Source: JBBSHS01 sp038232515 (GTDB taxonomy: Bacteria > Actinomycetota > Acidimicrobiia > Acidimicrobiales > JAUJNH01). Taken from it: 64,000 nucleotides of DNA. Position numbers and translations under genes: made by a program. How positions within the stretch are numbered: position 1 is the first letter of the stretch; the number at the start of each line of letters is the position of its first letter. Shown piece after piece: positions 18,673-27,478 of the stretch. The notes below the pieces were generated by a model. It was not told the DNA's origin. It ran no database searches and worked only from the letters and a program-made list of their open reading frames with translations. Where the stretch lies: NCBI GenBank assembly GCA_038232515.1, contig JBBSHS010000001.1, positions 45,848 to 109,847 of the forward strand, in the 5' to 3' direction.

Positions 18673-19644
18673 CATCTCGGCCATGCCCTCGTCGAAGCCC
18701 ACGGCGGCCTGGAAGCCGAGCACGTCCGCAGCCCGGGCGGGCGAGGCGACGACGTGACGGACGTCGCCCAGTCGGTAGCCACCGACGACCTGGGGACGGG
18801 GCGCCGTCGGCCCGGTTGCGTCGGCCAGGGCATTGGCCATGTCGAGGACGGTCTTTGGTCGGCCGCTGGCCACGTTGAGGGCCACGAAACCGCTGACATC
18901 GGCGACGAGGGCCAGCCGATTGGCCACGGCCACGTCGGCGACGTGCACGAAGTCGCGGGTCTGGCCACCGTCCTCGAACACCTGGGGAGCCCGTCCCGAC
19001 GCCAGCGCCGACCGGAAGATGGCGGCCACCCCGGCATAGGGCGTGTCGCGGGGCATGCCCGGGCCGTACACGTTGTGGTAGCGAAGGGCCACCACCGACC
19101 CGGCTGACTCCCGGGCCCAGCACGCGCACAGGTGCTCCTGGGTCAGCTTGGTGGTGGCGTAGACGTTCCTGGGGTCGACCGGCGCATCCTCGCCCACCAG
19201 CTCCCAGGCCAGCGGCGCACCACACGCCTCACAGGGTGGCTCGAAGCGGCCCTGCTCCAGGTCGGCCACCGAACGAGGCCCGGGACGGACGCGGCCGTGG
19301 TCCGGGCACCGGTAGCGGCCCTCGCCGTACACGACCATGGACGACGCCAGCACCACCCGGCCCCCGAAGCCGGTGCGCCACAGTGAACCGAGCAGGACGG
19401 CGGTACCCATGTCGTTGTTGTGGACGTAGTCCGTGACGTCGCTGAAATCGACGCCCAGGCCGACCTTGGCCGCCTGATGGCACACGGCGTCCGCTCCGAC
19501 CAGGGCCCGGTCGACGGCGGCCGGGTCGGTGACGTCCTCACCCTCGACGAGGTCGAGCACGCGAACGCTGTAGCCCAGGCGTTGCAGTTCACGGACCACA
19601 TGCGTCCCGATGAAGCCGGCGCCCCCGGTGACCAGGACCCTCAC
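18652..19644 (-). CDS. NAD-dependent epimerase/dehydratase, dTDP-L-rhamnose 4-epimerase-like
   Basis: 330-residue extended SDR. The cofactor loop TGGAGFIG lies at residues 6-13; catalytic elements are SSMVVYGEG and YATTK (Tyr/Lys), followed by RYHNVYGPGMP. Between them is an insertion with RYRCPDHGRVRPGPR and FEPPCEACGAPLAWEL: four putative zinc ligands C..H..C..C. An insert of this type is known from WbiB-like dTDP-L-rhamnose 4-epimerases, which supports that assignment over plain UDP-glucose epimerase. The ATG overlaps the histidine kinase stop. The C-terminal residues ARAPSP are encoded within repeat copy B. Confidence 0.82.
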   Translation of the reverse strand: MRVLVTGGAGFIGTHVVRELQRLGYSVRVLDLVEGEDVTDPAAVDRALVGADAVCHQAAKVGLGVDFSDVTDYVHNNDMGTAVLLGSLWRTGFGGRVVLASSMVVYGEGRYRCPDHGRVRPGPRSVADLEQGRFEPPCEACGAPLAWELVGEDAPVDPRNVYATTKLTQEHLCACWARESAGSVVALRYHNVYGPGMPRDTPYAGVAAIFRSALASGRAPQVFEDGGQTRDFVHVADVAVANRLALVADVSGFVALNVASGRPKTVLDMANALADATGPTAPRPQVVGGYRLGDVRHVVASPARAADVLGFQAAVGFDEGMAEMARAPSP

Positions 19645-20918
19645 CGGGCTGGCGCCAACGGCACCCGGACGGTGAAGCGGCAGCCGGGCGCCTCGTTCCT
19701 GACCTCAATGCGTCCCCGGTGGGCTTCGACCAGGCCCCGGGCGATGGCCAGGCCGAGCCCGGCGCCCCCGTCGTCGCTGGGGGTCCGGGCCTGGTCGCCC
19801 CGGTAGGCAAGATCGAAGACCCGGTCGAGGTCTTCGGTGGGGATGCCACCGCAGGCGTCGCGCACGGAGACGACGGCATCGTCACAGTCCACGTTGGATT
19901 CCACGACGATCTGGCCCCCGGCCGGTGTGTGGCGGATCGCGTTGTCGAGGAGGTTGCGCACCACCCGGGCCATCTCGGCGGCGGACAGTTCGACGATGAG
20001 CGACGGATCGGCGGGCACGGCGCCGAGCCCGACCCCTTTCTTGGCCGCCCCCGGCGAGGCTCCGGCGATGGCGTCGGAGACCAGATCGCCCAGCGGAACC
20101 CGCTGGAGCTCGAGGCGCAGGGCACCGGCGTTGATGCGCGACAACTCGAACAGGTTGTCGACCAGGCCGGCCAGGCGGTCGGCTTCGAGGCGCATGGTGC
20201 GGTGGTAGCGGGCCACAGTCTGGGGATCGTCGACGACCCCGTCCTCCAGCGCCTCGACCATGGCCCGGATGCCGGACAACGGTGTGCGCAGGTCGTGGCT
20301 CACCCATGCCACCAGCTCGCGTCGGCTCTGCTCGAGCGACTGCTCGCGTGACCGGCTCTCGGCCAGGCGGGCGGCCGTGGTGTCGAGCTGGGCGGCCAAC
20401 TGGGCCAGCTCGCGGGGGAGGAGCACGCCCGGCACGGCGTCTTGGGACTCGTCGCCCAGGCGTCGGGCCATCTCGCCCACATGGGCGGCGCCCCGGGTGA
20501 CGCTGCCGGCCAACCGCAGGGCGGCGGCCAGCCCGGTCGAGCTGGCGGCCACGAGGACCACGAGCACGGCCCGCAGGTCGTGGCCCGACACGAACATGAG
20601 GCCGGCGCCCCCGCCCACGCCGACCACCGTGGCCGCCACGGGGACCAGCGTCGCCACCACCACCTGGTTGCCGACCTGGCGGGAGCGGCGGGGACCGAGG
20701 ACCAGGGCCGCCGCGCCCAGGACCAGTCCGGCACCGGTCACGGCGTAGGCGAGGAGGAGAGCCGAGTCCTCGACGGGAAGACCGAGGGCGAGGGCCACGG
20801 CCGCGGCCAGGGCCCAACCGAGGCCGAGCACCAGCGCCGCCGGGTGGCGGCCGATGCGTCGCCGTCCGCCGTCGTGGCCCCCGGTGGGCTCCTTGGGACG
20901 GGGTCTGGCTGCGGTCAC
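19641..20918 (-). CDS. sensor histidine kinase
   Basis: 425 residues. Four hydrophobic helices in residues 27-140 form a membrane sensor without a large extracytoplasmic domain, followed by a HAMP-like linker. H-box VAWVSHDLRTPLSG (His about 208), N-box NLLDNAIRHTPAG, G1 region DACGGIPTEDLDRVF, and G2 GAGLGLAIARGL. The N-terminus MTAARPRPKEPTGGH is cytoplasmic. Translationally coupled to the response regulator upstream (4-bp overlap) and to the epimerase downstream. The signal sensed is unknown; gene order links it to cell-surface glycan genes. Confidence 0.92.
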   Translation of the reverse strand: MTAARPRPKEPTGGHDGGRRRIGRHPAALVLGLGWALAAAVALALGLPVEDSALLLAYAVTGAGLVLGAAALVLGPRRSRQVGNQVVVATLVPVAATVVGVGGGAGLMFVSGHDLRAVLVVLVAASSTGLAAALRLAGSVTRGAAHVGEMARRLGDESQDAVPGVLLPRELAQLAAQLDTTAARLAESRSREQSLEQSRRELVAWVSHDLRTPLSGIRAMVEALEDGVVDDPQTVARYHRTMRLEADRLAGLVDNLFELSRINAGALRLELQRVPLGDLVSDAIAGASPGAAKKGVGLGAVPADPSLIVELSAAEMARVVRNLLDNAIRHTPAGGQIVVESNVDCDDAVVSVRDACGGIPTEDLDRVFDLAYRGDQARTPSDDGGAGLGLAIARGLVEAHRGRIEVRNEAPGCRFTVRVPLAPAR

Positions 20919-21607
20919 GGCTCGAACCGATAGCCGACGCCCCAGACGGTGACGATGTGGCGGGGATCAGCCGGGTCCGCTTCGATCTTCTCCCTGAGTC
21001 GGCGGACATGGACCGTCACCGTCGACGTGTCGCCGTAGGTGTAGCCCCATACCTGGTCGAGCAGCTCTTCGCGGCGAAGGGCCCGTCGCGGGTGGCGCAT
21101 GAGGAACTCCAGCAGATCGAACTCCCGAGAGGTGAGAGCCACCAGCTGGCCGTCCACCTTGGCCTCGTGGGCCTTGGAGTCGACGCACAGGTCGCCGGCC
21201 ACCAGCACGGCCGGGACGGCCGCCGCACCCAGCGGCGCGTTGGCCCGCCGTAGCACGGCCTTGACCCGCGCCATCAGCTCACGGGGTGAGAATGGTTTGG
21301 TCACATAGTCGTCGGCGCCGAGATCGAGCCCGGCGATGCGGTCGTCCTCGGTGCCCTTGGCCGTGAGCATGATGATCGGGACCAGCAGGGCATCGCGAAG
21401 GCGGCGGCACACCTCGAAGCCGTCAAGGCCCGGGATCATCAGGTCGAGCAGCATGACGTCAGGAGGCGCGGCCAGGGCCCGGTCCAGCGCCAACCGGCCG
21501 TCAGCCACTGACTCGACGGCGTACCCTTCGCGGACCAGGTAGCGGGCCACCACCTCAGCCACGGTCGGGTCGTCCTCCACGACGAGGACGCGACTGGGCG
21601 AGGGCAT
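20915..21607 (-). CDS. OmpR/PhoB-family response regulator
   Basis: 230 residues. The receiver domain has acidic EDD at 11-13, the phospho-acceptor D55 in VMLLDLMIPG, conserved Thr in IIMLTAKG and Lys in DYVTKPFSPREL. The C-terminal winged helix shows LTSREFDLLEFLMRHPRRALRREELLDQVWG and TVTVHVRRLREKIEADP...GVGYRF. It is the first gene of a regulator-kinase-epimerase operon. The divergent GT2 gene starts 113 bp away, so the shared region 21608-21719 probably carries its promoter. Confidence 0.94.
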   Translation of the reverse strand: MPSPSRVLVVEDDPTVAEVVARYLVREGYAVESVADGRLALDRALAAPPDVMLLDLMIPGLDGFEVCRRLRDALLVPIIMLTAKGTEDDRIAGLDLGADDYVTKPFSPRELMARVKAVLRRANAPLGAAAVPAVLVAGDLCVDSKAHEAKVDGQLVALTSREFDLLEFLMRHPRRALRREELLDQVWGYTYGDTSTVTVHVRRLREKIEADPADPRHIVTVWGVGYRFEP

Positions 21608-21719
21608 GGCCGAGATGGTGCCGCCCGGCTCCCGGCTGCGGCAAGTGACGGCCAGAATTTCACGAGACCGTAAGCGCCGGGCGTAGTGGCGTGGGTCCCG
21701 GTCTGACTACGGTCGCCGT

Positions 21720-22364
21720 GTGCCCGACGTCGTGCTCCCCGTCCTTGACGAGGCGGATGCCATCCCGGGTGTCCTCGCCGCCATGCCCAGCGGCTACCGC
21801 GCCATCGTGGTCGACAACGGCTCGACTGACGGGTCGGGCACCATCGCCCGCGAGCTGGGAGCGCAGGTTGTCGTGGAGCCCCTCCGCGGGTTCGGGGCCG
21901 CATGTTTCGCCGGTCTCCGGGCGGCTACAGACGACGTCGTGTGCTTCATGGACTGCGACGGCTCACTCGACCCGGCCGAGCTCGTGACCGTCGCCGGCCC
22001 CGTCATGAGGGGTCAGGCCGACCTCTGCCTGGGTGCCCGGCGCCCCGACCGGCGGGGCACGTGGCCGGCGCACGCCCGGCTGGCCAACCGTTTCCTGACC
22101 TGGGAGGTGCGTCGACGGTCGGGGGTGGCCCTCGACGATGTCGGCCCCATGCGGGCCGCTCGCCGCCAACGGCTGCTGGGGCTGGGCCTCGTCGACCGCC
22201 GATTCGGATGGCCACTGGAGATGGTGCTGCGGGCGGCCGCGGCCGACTGGCGCATCGTCGAGGTGCCGGTCGTCTACCGGCCCCGGACCGGGCGATCCAA
22301 GGTCACCGGGACGGTGCGGGGCACGTCCCGCGCCATCCGGGACATGGCCGGGGTGTTGCGTTGA
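21720..22364 (+). CDS. family 2 glycosyltransferase (DPM1/GtrB-like)
   Basis: 214 residues from a GTG. GT-A fold: LPVLDEADAIPGVLAAMP, VVDNGSTDGSG and FMDCDGSLDP (DxD metal site), followed by GARRPDRRGTWP..ARLANRFLTW. No membrane helices, so it is a soluble or peripheral enzyme, probably making a polyprenyl-phosphate sugar. The stop overlaps the TTG of the downstream DUF2064 gene. GT2, DUF2064, methyltransferase and molybdopterin oxidoreductase genes occur together in many actinobacteria. Confidence 0.88.
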   Translation: MPDVVLPVLDEADAIPGVLAAMPSGYRAIVVDNGSTDGSGTIARELGAQVVVEPLRGFGAACFAGLRAATDDVVCFMDCDGSLDPAELVTVAGPVMRGQADLCLGARRPDRRGTWPAHARLANRFLTWEVRRRSGVALDDVGPMRAARRQRLLGLGLVDRRFGWPLEMVLRAAAADWRIVEVPVVYRPRTGRSKVTGTVRGTSRAIRDMAGVLR

Positions 22365-23530
22365 GCCATGTTCTGGTGATGGCCAAGGCGCCGGTGGCCG
22401 GCCTGGTCAAGACCCGCCTCTGTCCTTCCCTCACCTCCGCCGAGGCCGCCGAGGTGGCGGCCGCGGCCCTGGCTGACACCCTCGAGGCGGTGGCGTCGTG
22501 CGGGGCCGATCGCCGCATCATCGCTCTGGACGGTGAGCCCGGGCCCTGGCTGCCTCCCGGCTTCACCGTGGTGCCCCAGTGCGGAGGCGGCCTCGACCAG
22601 CGGCTGGCGGCAGCGTGGGATCAAGCCGGAGGACCGGGTCTGCAGATCGGCATGGACACCCCCCAGGTGACGCCGGACCTGCTCGACGACGCCTTGGGCC
22701 GCCTGGACGGGCCGACCGGCACGAACCGTCTGGGCGGAGAGAAGGGCCGGAGCGGCCACGACAGGCCCGATGCCATGGGCGGTACCGATGCGGTCCTCGG
22801 TCTTGCCCCCGATGGCGGCTGGTGGGCCATCGGCCTCCAGCACGCGGACAGCCGGGTCTTCCTAGGCGTCCCCATGTCGACGACCGGGACGGGCAGGGCC
22901 CAACTGGGCCGCCTCCGGCGCCTCGGCCTCCGGGTGGAGCTGCTGGACCAGCTGAACGACATCGACACCGTGGCCGATCTGGCCGAAGTGGGCGCCCTTG
23001 TCCCGCGTTCCAGGACCGGGTCGCTGGCTGCCCGCCTCGACGTCGCCGCCCGTGGTCCGCGCCGCTGCCACTGCGCCTCCGGGCAGCCGTCCGCCTTGTG
23101 CTCCCACCACCGCCCGGTGCTGATGGCCGGGGTGAGCCTGGCCCTGCGAGCCCACGACGGTTCCCTCCTCGACGTCGGCACAGACCGTTGGCACGGACCG
23201 CCCACGGCGGAGGACGAGACCGTGCTGGCCGGCCTCACCGGGCCCGTGCTCGACGTGGGCTGTGGCCCCGGTCGAGCGGTCCTGGCCCTGGTCCACCGGG
23301 GTGTCATGGCCCTCGGCACCGACTCGTCGCCACGGGCCGTGGCCGTCGCCCGACGGGCCGGTGTCAGCGTCCTGCAACTCTCGGTGTTCGACCGGGTACC
23401 CGGCGTCGGCCGGTGGCGCACCGCTCTGCTGCTCGACGGCAACCTCGGCATCGGTGGTGCCCCCGTGCGCCTGCTGCAACGGCTGGGCGACCTGCTGGCG
23501 CCCGGAGGCGAGGTGGTGGCCGAGGTCTAA
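22361..23530 (+). CDS. DUF2064 glycosyltransferase-like protein fused to a methyltransferase domain, interrupted by an in-frame TAA
   Basis: 389 codons from TTG 22361 (LSHVLVMAKAPVAGLVKTRL), overlapping the GT2 stop; GTG 22376 and ATG 22379 are alternatives. Residues 1-215 form a DUF2064/TIGR04282 nucleotidyl/glycosyltransferase-like domain (AKAPVAGLVKTRL, GMDTPQVTPDLL, DGGWWAIGL). A Cys/His stretch CHCASGQPSALCSHH follows, then a SAM methyltransferase fold starting LDVGCGPGRAVLAL. The frame ends at TAA 23528-23530 after LAPGGEVVAEV, in the middle of the methyltransferase fold. The same frame continues with plausible sequence to 23716 (next entry), so this is either a nonsense mutation or a sequencing error. 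Confidence 0.8.
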   Translation: MSHVLVMAKAPVAGLVKTRLCPSLTSAEAAEVAAAALADTLEAVASCGADRRIIALDGEPGPWLPPGFTVVPQCGGGLDQRLAAAWDQAGGPGLQIGMDTPQVTPDLLDDALGRLDGPTGTNRLGGEKGRSGHDRPDAMGGTDAVLGLAPDGGWWAIGLQHADSRVFLGVPMSTTGTGRAQLGRLRRLGLRVELLDQLNDIDTVADLAEVGALVPRSRTGSLAARLDVAARGPRRCHCASGQPSALCSHHRPVLMAGVSLALRAHDGSLLDVGTDRWHGPPTAEDETVLAGLTGPVLDVGCGPGRAVLALVHRGVMALGTDSSPRAVAVARRAGVSVLQLSVFDRVPGVGRWRTALLLDGNLGIGGAPVRLLQRLGDLLAPGGEVVAEV

Positions 23531-23716
23531 GCGTCGGGTCGGGGCTGCCGATTGCTCAGGGCCCGCCTCGAACGCGACGGCCAGACCACGCGGTGGTTCC
23601 CGTGGGCGGTGGTCGGCGCCGATGCCGTCGCCGCGCTGGCGGCCGAGACCGGTCTGCGTCTCGACGGCATCGACACCCATGGGGACCGCCACTTTGCCCG
23701 GCTCTCCAACCCATGA
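23531..23716 (+). pseudogene. in-frame continuation of the methyltransferase domain after the TAA stop
   Basis: Reading on past TAA 23528-23530 without changing frame gives RLLRARLERDGQTTRWFPW, then AVVGADAVAALAAETGLRLDG and a TGA at 23714-23716. This is the usual ending of this methyltransferase type (a WFPWA.VGADA block). No start codon precedes it, so it cannot be a separate gene. One base change at 23528 would restore a full 451-residue fusion. TAA is an uncommon stop in this GC-rich window, which fits a recent mutation or an error. Confidence 0.65.
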
Positions 23717-23720
23717 GCGT

Positions 23721-23867
23721 GACGGGAGGGGGGCAGGCCCCCCTCCCGGCCTCCCCCCTCGAGGAGCTCGCTCCGCTCGCCGTCTTCCCGCCAGGACCGG
23801 CAAGCCGGACCTGGCTCTATGTGGGGGACAAAGCCCCCCACACCCCCCGGCCGGCTCCGCCGGCGGT
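23721..23867 (+). repeat. triple-hairpin dispersed repeat, copy C
   Basis: Same orientation as copy A. GGGAGGGGGGCAGGCCCCCCTCCC is an extra perfect hairpin at the start (given by its arms GGGAGGGGGGC and GCCCCCCTCCC). Then GAGGAGCTCGCTCCGCTCGC, a CCGGC-AA-GCCGG hairpin (23797-23808), GTGGGGGACAAAGCCCCCCAC (23821-23841) and CCGGCCGGCTCCGCCGGCGG. It begins 4 bp after the methyltransferase frame ends and runs up to the point where the molybdopterin-oxidoreductase homology starts. Confidence 0.8.
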
Positions 23868-23884
23868 GCTCGGAACTGGTCGTC

Positions 23885-24976
23885 ACGCCGGGATCTCGGT
23901 CGCCCGAAGCTCTGCTTCCTGCTCCGCGGCGCCCTCAGCCACATCCACCAGAACCCACAGCCCTGGCTCACGCTCCCGTCACGCCCGGCCGGCTTCTATC
24001 GCATTACCCAGAGCGTCCATGTGGCTACCGGCATCGCCAGCATCCCGATTCTGCTGGCCGAGCTCGGGACGGTCTGGCCGAGGATCGTGCAGTGGCCGCC
24101 GTTCACCTCGGTGGCGTCCGTGATCGAGCGCCTGTCGCTCATTCCTCTGGTCGGTGGAGGCCTGTTCCTGCTCTTCACGGGCACGGCCAACCTGGTGGAG
24201 TGGTACCCGTGGTCTTTCGGCTTCCGGGCCGCCCACTTCTGGATGTCGTGGGTGACGATGGGTGCCCTGGTCGCCCACATCGGTGGAAAGTGGACGCTGA
24301 CCCGCTCCGCCCTCGGCAGGGGCTCGACACCGCTGGCCCAGGCCAACCTAGCCACCCTCGACGTGGCTGAAGCCAAGACCGGGGGGCTGACGAGGCGCGG
24401 CTTCCTGGGTACGGTGGCCGCCGCCTCCGGCGTACTGACGGTCGCCACCGTCGGCGAGGCGGTCCGGCCCTTGGCCGCCGTCAGCGTGCTGGCTCCCCGG
24501 GACCCGCGGGGCCACAGGGCCTGCCCGTCAACCGCAGCGCCGAGGCGGCCGGAGTCATTCCCGACGCCACCTCGGTCGACTACCGCCTCGTCATCACCGG
24601 CCGGGGTGTGGCCGCCGATGTGGCGTTGACGGCGGACCAGGTCCGGACCATGGCCGCCCACCGGGCCACCCTGCCCATCCAGTGCGTCGAGGGTTGGAGC
24701 GTGAGCGCCCGCTGGCAGGGAGTCCCGGTGCGTGACCTGCTCATCCTGGCCGGCGCACCGGCGGGCCGGTCGGTGCGCATCGAGTCGATCGAGCACGACG
24801 TATACGGATCTTCGATCTTGAACCCTCTGCAGGCCAGCGATCCTGACACGATGCTGGCCACGCATGTGCGCGGTGAGCTCCTGCACATCGAGCACGGGGC
24901 CCCGGTGCGGCTGATCGCCCCCAACCGCCCGGGTGTGGAGCAGACCAAATGGGTCACCAGGGTCGTGGTGCTGTGA
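23885..24976 (+). pseudogene. molybdopterin-dependent (sulfite-oxidase-like) oxidoreductase, 5'-truncated and frameshifted
   Basis: The first frame encodes LCFLLRGALSHIHQNPQPW, several membrane helices (HVATGIASIPILLAEL; LIPLVGGGLFLLFTGTANL; HFWMSWVTMGALVAHIGGKW) and a second-domain leader LTRRGFLGTVAAASGVL. Near 24505-24515 homology moves to another frame: GPQGLPVNRSAEAAGV, then the sulfite-oxidase-type core LPIQCVEGWSVSARWQGVPV with the molybdenum-ligating Cys, and VRLIAPNRPGVEQTKWVTRV. No start codon precedes the first conserved residues; the usual N-terminal membrane region is missing where repeat copy C ends. Family members bind molybdopterin in the C-terminal domain. Confidence 0.7.
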
Positions 24977-24995
24977 CAGGGGGACAGGCGGCAGC

Positions 24996-25505
24996 ATGGA
25001 CAGTACGACGACGATATCGGGCTGCCCCCACGACCCGATGGCCGCCAAGGAGGGCGTCGGGCCCGCGTTCTGGATTGGGCCCTCGTCGGTTGGGTGGTGA
25101 TCGCCTACGGGATCTACGGGATCTTCCACAACCGCGCCGAGACCCGACCGACGTTGAAGCCACGGGAGCTGGGACGCTTTTTCGGCGGGATGCTGGTGGG
25201 CCACGACGTCGTCTTCGTGCCCTTGGCGTTGCTGGTCGGTGCGGCCCTGACCCGCCTGGTACCGGCAAGGGTTCGGGCCTTCGTCCAAGGCGCCATGGTG
25301 GTAGCGCCACCTCGCCCTGTTCGCCTACCCGGCCATTCGCGGCTTCGGTCGCCACGTCGATCCCGCCAATCACACCCTCGTGCCCCGCAACTACGCCCAC
25401 GGCCAGGTGTTGGCCGTCGTCCTGGTGTGGGCCGGTGCCCTCGTGCTGGCCACCATCCGCGTGGTGCGGTGGCGGCGTCGCCGCCCGCCGATCTCCCCTG
25501 CCTGA
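24996..25505 (+). pseudogene. small integral membrane protein, frameshifted
   Basis: The middle frame encodes VLDWALVGWVVIAYGIYGIF, a charged loop (HNRAETRPTLKPRELGRFF) and a second helix pair (GHDVVFVPLALLVGAALTRLVP), then loses its pattern near 25300. Another frame continues with LALFAYPAIRGFGRHVDPAN, TLVPRNYAHGQVLAVVLVW and an Arg-rich end at TGA 25503. The ATG at 24996 (MDSTTTISGC) is in a third register, so the N-terminal join is also uncertain. No family recognised beyond a two-to-four-helix membrane protein that follows the molybdopterin gene. Confidence 0.5.
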
Positions 25506-25571
25506 ACCCCGGACCGGCGGCCTCCAAATTCACCGGGCCCATTCGTGGGCATCTGGTTAGGATAGCACCGC

Positions 25572-27368
25572 GTGAAGGACATCCTAAAGATCATCCGCTA
25601 TTCTTGGGTCCTGAAACCGTACTATCTTGCGACGGCCTTCTTCGTTGTTGTCATCGCTCTTCTCAATCAGGTCAACCCCTTCCTCCTCAAGTACCTGGTC
25701 GACGCCGTGGTAAAGCGGGGATCGGGCAGGTCCGTCGGCACCGCTTATTTCGGCGTGCTCCTGGCCCTGCTGTTCTCGGGCGGAGTCATGGTGTCGTTGA
25801 TGAGCAACATCCAGGGCTACATCGGCGATCTGCTGGGAGCCAAGCTCAACACATTGCTGAGCCAGCGCTACTACGACCACCTCCTCGAGCTGCCCCTGGA
25901 GTTCTACGACGACGAGATAACCGGCCGGATCACCGGCCGCTTGGACCGGAGCATCGCCACGATCTCAGAGCTGGTGAAGGCGATGGCCAACAACTTCATC
26001 GGCTTCTTTCTCACCAGCCTGTTCACCCTGGCCATCCTGGCTCGGTACTCACCGTTCGTCGCGCTGTTGTTGGCCGTCCTGTTCCCGCTGTACATCTGGC
26101 TGACCACGCTCACGAGCCGGGGATGGCAGAAGAGGCAGGAGGGCATCAACCAGCAGTCGGACTTCGGGAACGGCCGTTTCATCGAGTCGATCGGCAATAT
26201 CCGGGTGGTAAAGGCCTTCGTCCACGAACGGGCCGAGAGCCGGATCTTCGCCGGGGCCCGGAGCTCGGTCGAAGGCCAGACCAAGGCACAGTCGAAAGAG
26301 TGGCACCGCTACGACGTCATACGGGGCCTGAGCATCAACGTCATCTTCTTCGGCATCTACTCCATCATCATCTGGCAGGCCCTCAACGGGACTTTCGGGC
26401 CATTGCAGCACTCGATAGGCACCGTCGTGTTGATGTTGCAGCTCACTCTCCAGGCCCAGTTCCCCCTGTTCGCATCGTCGTTCATCGTCGACCAGATCCA
26501 ACGGGCGGCGGCCGGTAGCAAGGACCTCTTCGCCATCATGGACCTCGTTCCTGGTATCCAGGACGACGAGGGGGCGGCCGAGCTGGTGGTGAGCGCAGGC
26601 CGGGTCGAGTACCGCGACGTGTCTTTTAGCTACAAGGGCGGCCGACGGGTGCTGAGCGATGTCAGCTTCGTCATGGAGCCCGGCACCAAGCTGGCGTTGG
26701 TGGGCGAGAGCGGGGAGGGCAAGACCACCCTGGCCAACCTGCTGCTGCGCTTCTACGAGACGACCGAGGGACAGATCACGATCGACGGGACGGACATCCG
26801 GACTGTCAGCCAGGCCTCGCTCCGCCGCAGCATCGGGGTGGTCTTCCAGGAGGCGGCGCTGTTCTCGGGCACGGCGGCGGCCAACATCACCTACGGCCAG
26901 TCGGGCTTCACCGACGAGCAGGTCGTCGCCGCGGCACGGGCGGCCAACGCCCATGACTTCATCGAGCGGCTGCCGCAGGGATACGACACCGAGATCGGCG
27001 AGCGGGGCGTGAAGCTGTCGGGCGGCCAGAAGCAGCGCATCGCCATCGCCCGGGCGCTCATGAAGAACCCGCCGATCCTCGTTCTCGACGAGGCCACGAG
27101 CTCACTTGACAGCAAGGCCGAGCGAGAGGTGCAGGACGCGCTCGAGCGTCTGATGCGCGGTCGGACGACGCTCATCATCGCCCATCGTCTCTCGACCATC
27201 CAGAACGTCGACGTCATCGTGGGCATCCGTGGCGGCGGCGTGTCCGAAATCGGTCCACCGGCCGAGCTGGCCGCGTCCGACGGCATCTACGCCGAGCTGC
27301 TCAACCTACAGGCGCCCACCAAGGCCAACAAGGCGAAGCTCAAGGAGTACGACATCGCCCGGATCTGA
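25572..27368 (+). CDS. ABC transporter, fused permease and ATP-binding domains
   Basis: 598-residue half-transporter exporter (ABCB/MsbA-like). Residues 1-310 hold a six-helix type 1 exporter membrane domain with a substrate loop FYDDEITGRITGRLDRSIATI. The ATPase has Walker A GESGEGKTT, Q-loop VFQEAALFSG, signature LSGGQKQRIAIARAL, Walker B ILVLDEATSSLD and H-loop AHRLST. It starts at a GTG; TAGGAT at 25558-25563 precedes the start by about 9 bp, compatible with a leaderless message. Base composition looks somewhat less GC-rich than the neighbours, so horizontal acquisition is possible. Acts as a homodimer; substrate unknown. Confidence 0.92.
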   Translation: MKDILKIIRYSWVLKPYYLATAFFVVVIALLNQVNPFLLKYLVDAVVKRGSGRSVGTAYFGVLLALLFSGGVMVSLMSNIQGYIGDLLGAKLNTLLSQRYYDHLLELPLEFYDDEITGRITGRLDRSIATISELVKAMANNFIGFFLTSLFTLAILARYSPFVALLLAVLFPLYIWLTTLTSRGWQKRQEGINQQSDFGNGRFIESIGNIRVVKAFVHERAESRIFAGARSSVEGQTKAQSKEWHRYDVIRGLSINVIFFGIYSIIIWQALNGTFGPLQHSIGTVVLMLQLTLQAQFPLFASSFIVDQIQRAAAGSKDLFAIMDLVPGIQDDEGAAELVVSAGRVEYRDVSFSYKGGRRVLSDVSFVMEPGTKLALVGESGEGKTTLANLLLRFYETTEGQITIDGTDIRTVSQASLRRSIGVVFQEAALFSGTAAANITYGQSGFTDEQVVAAARAANAHDFIERLPQGYDTEIGERGVKLSGGQKQRIAIARALMKNPPILVLDEATSSLDSKAEREVQDALERLMRGRTTLIIAHRLSTIQNVDVIVGIRGGGVSEIGPPAELAASDGIYAELLNLQAPTKANKAKLKEYDIARI

Positions 27369-27478
27369 GGTGCACGGGCACGACCCGTTCTGCCCGGGCA
27401 GCGCGGGTGGACGGCTCAGCGCGGACCCGGCCGGGCCGGGACGCGGCAGGTTCGACGGTTCGTGCCACCATGCCGGCC

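Noticed and set aside
22579..24123. 514-codon frame spanning the methyltransferase and repeat C
   Set aside because: Arg/Pro-rich shadow frame passing through the repeat; the real coding frame is another register.
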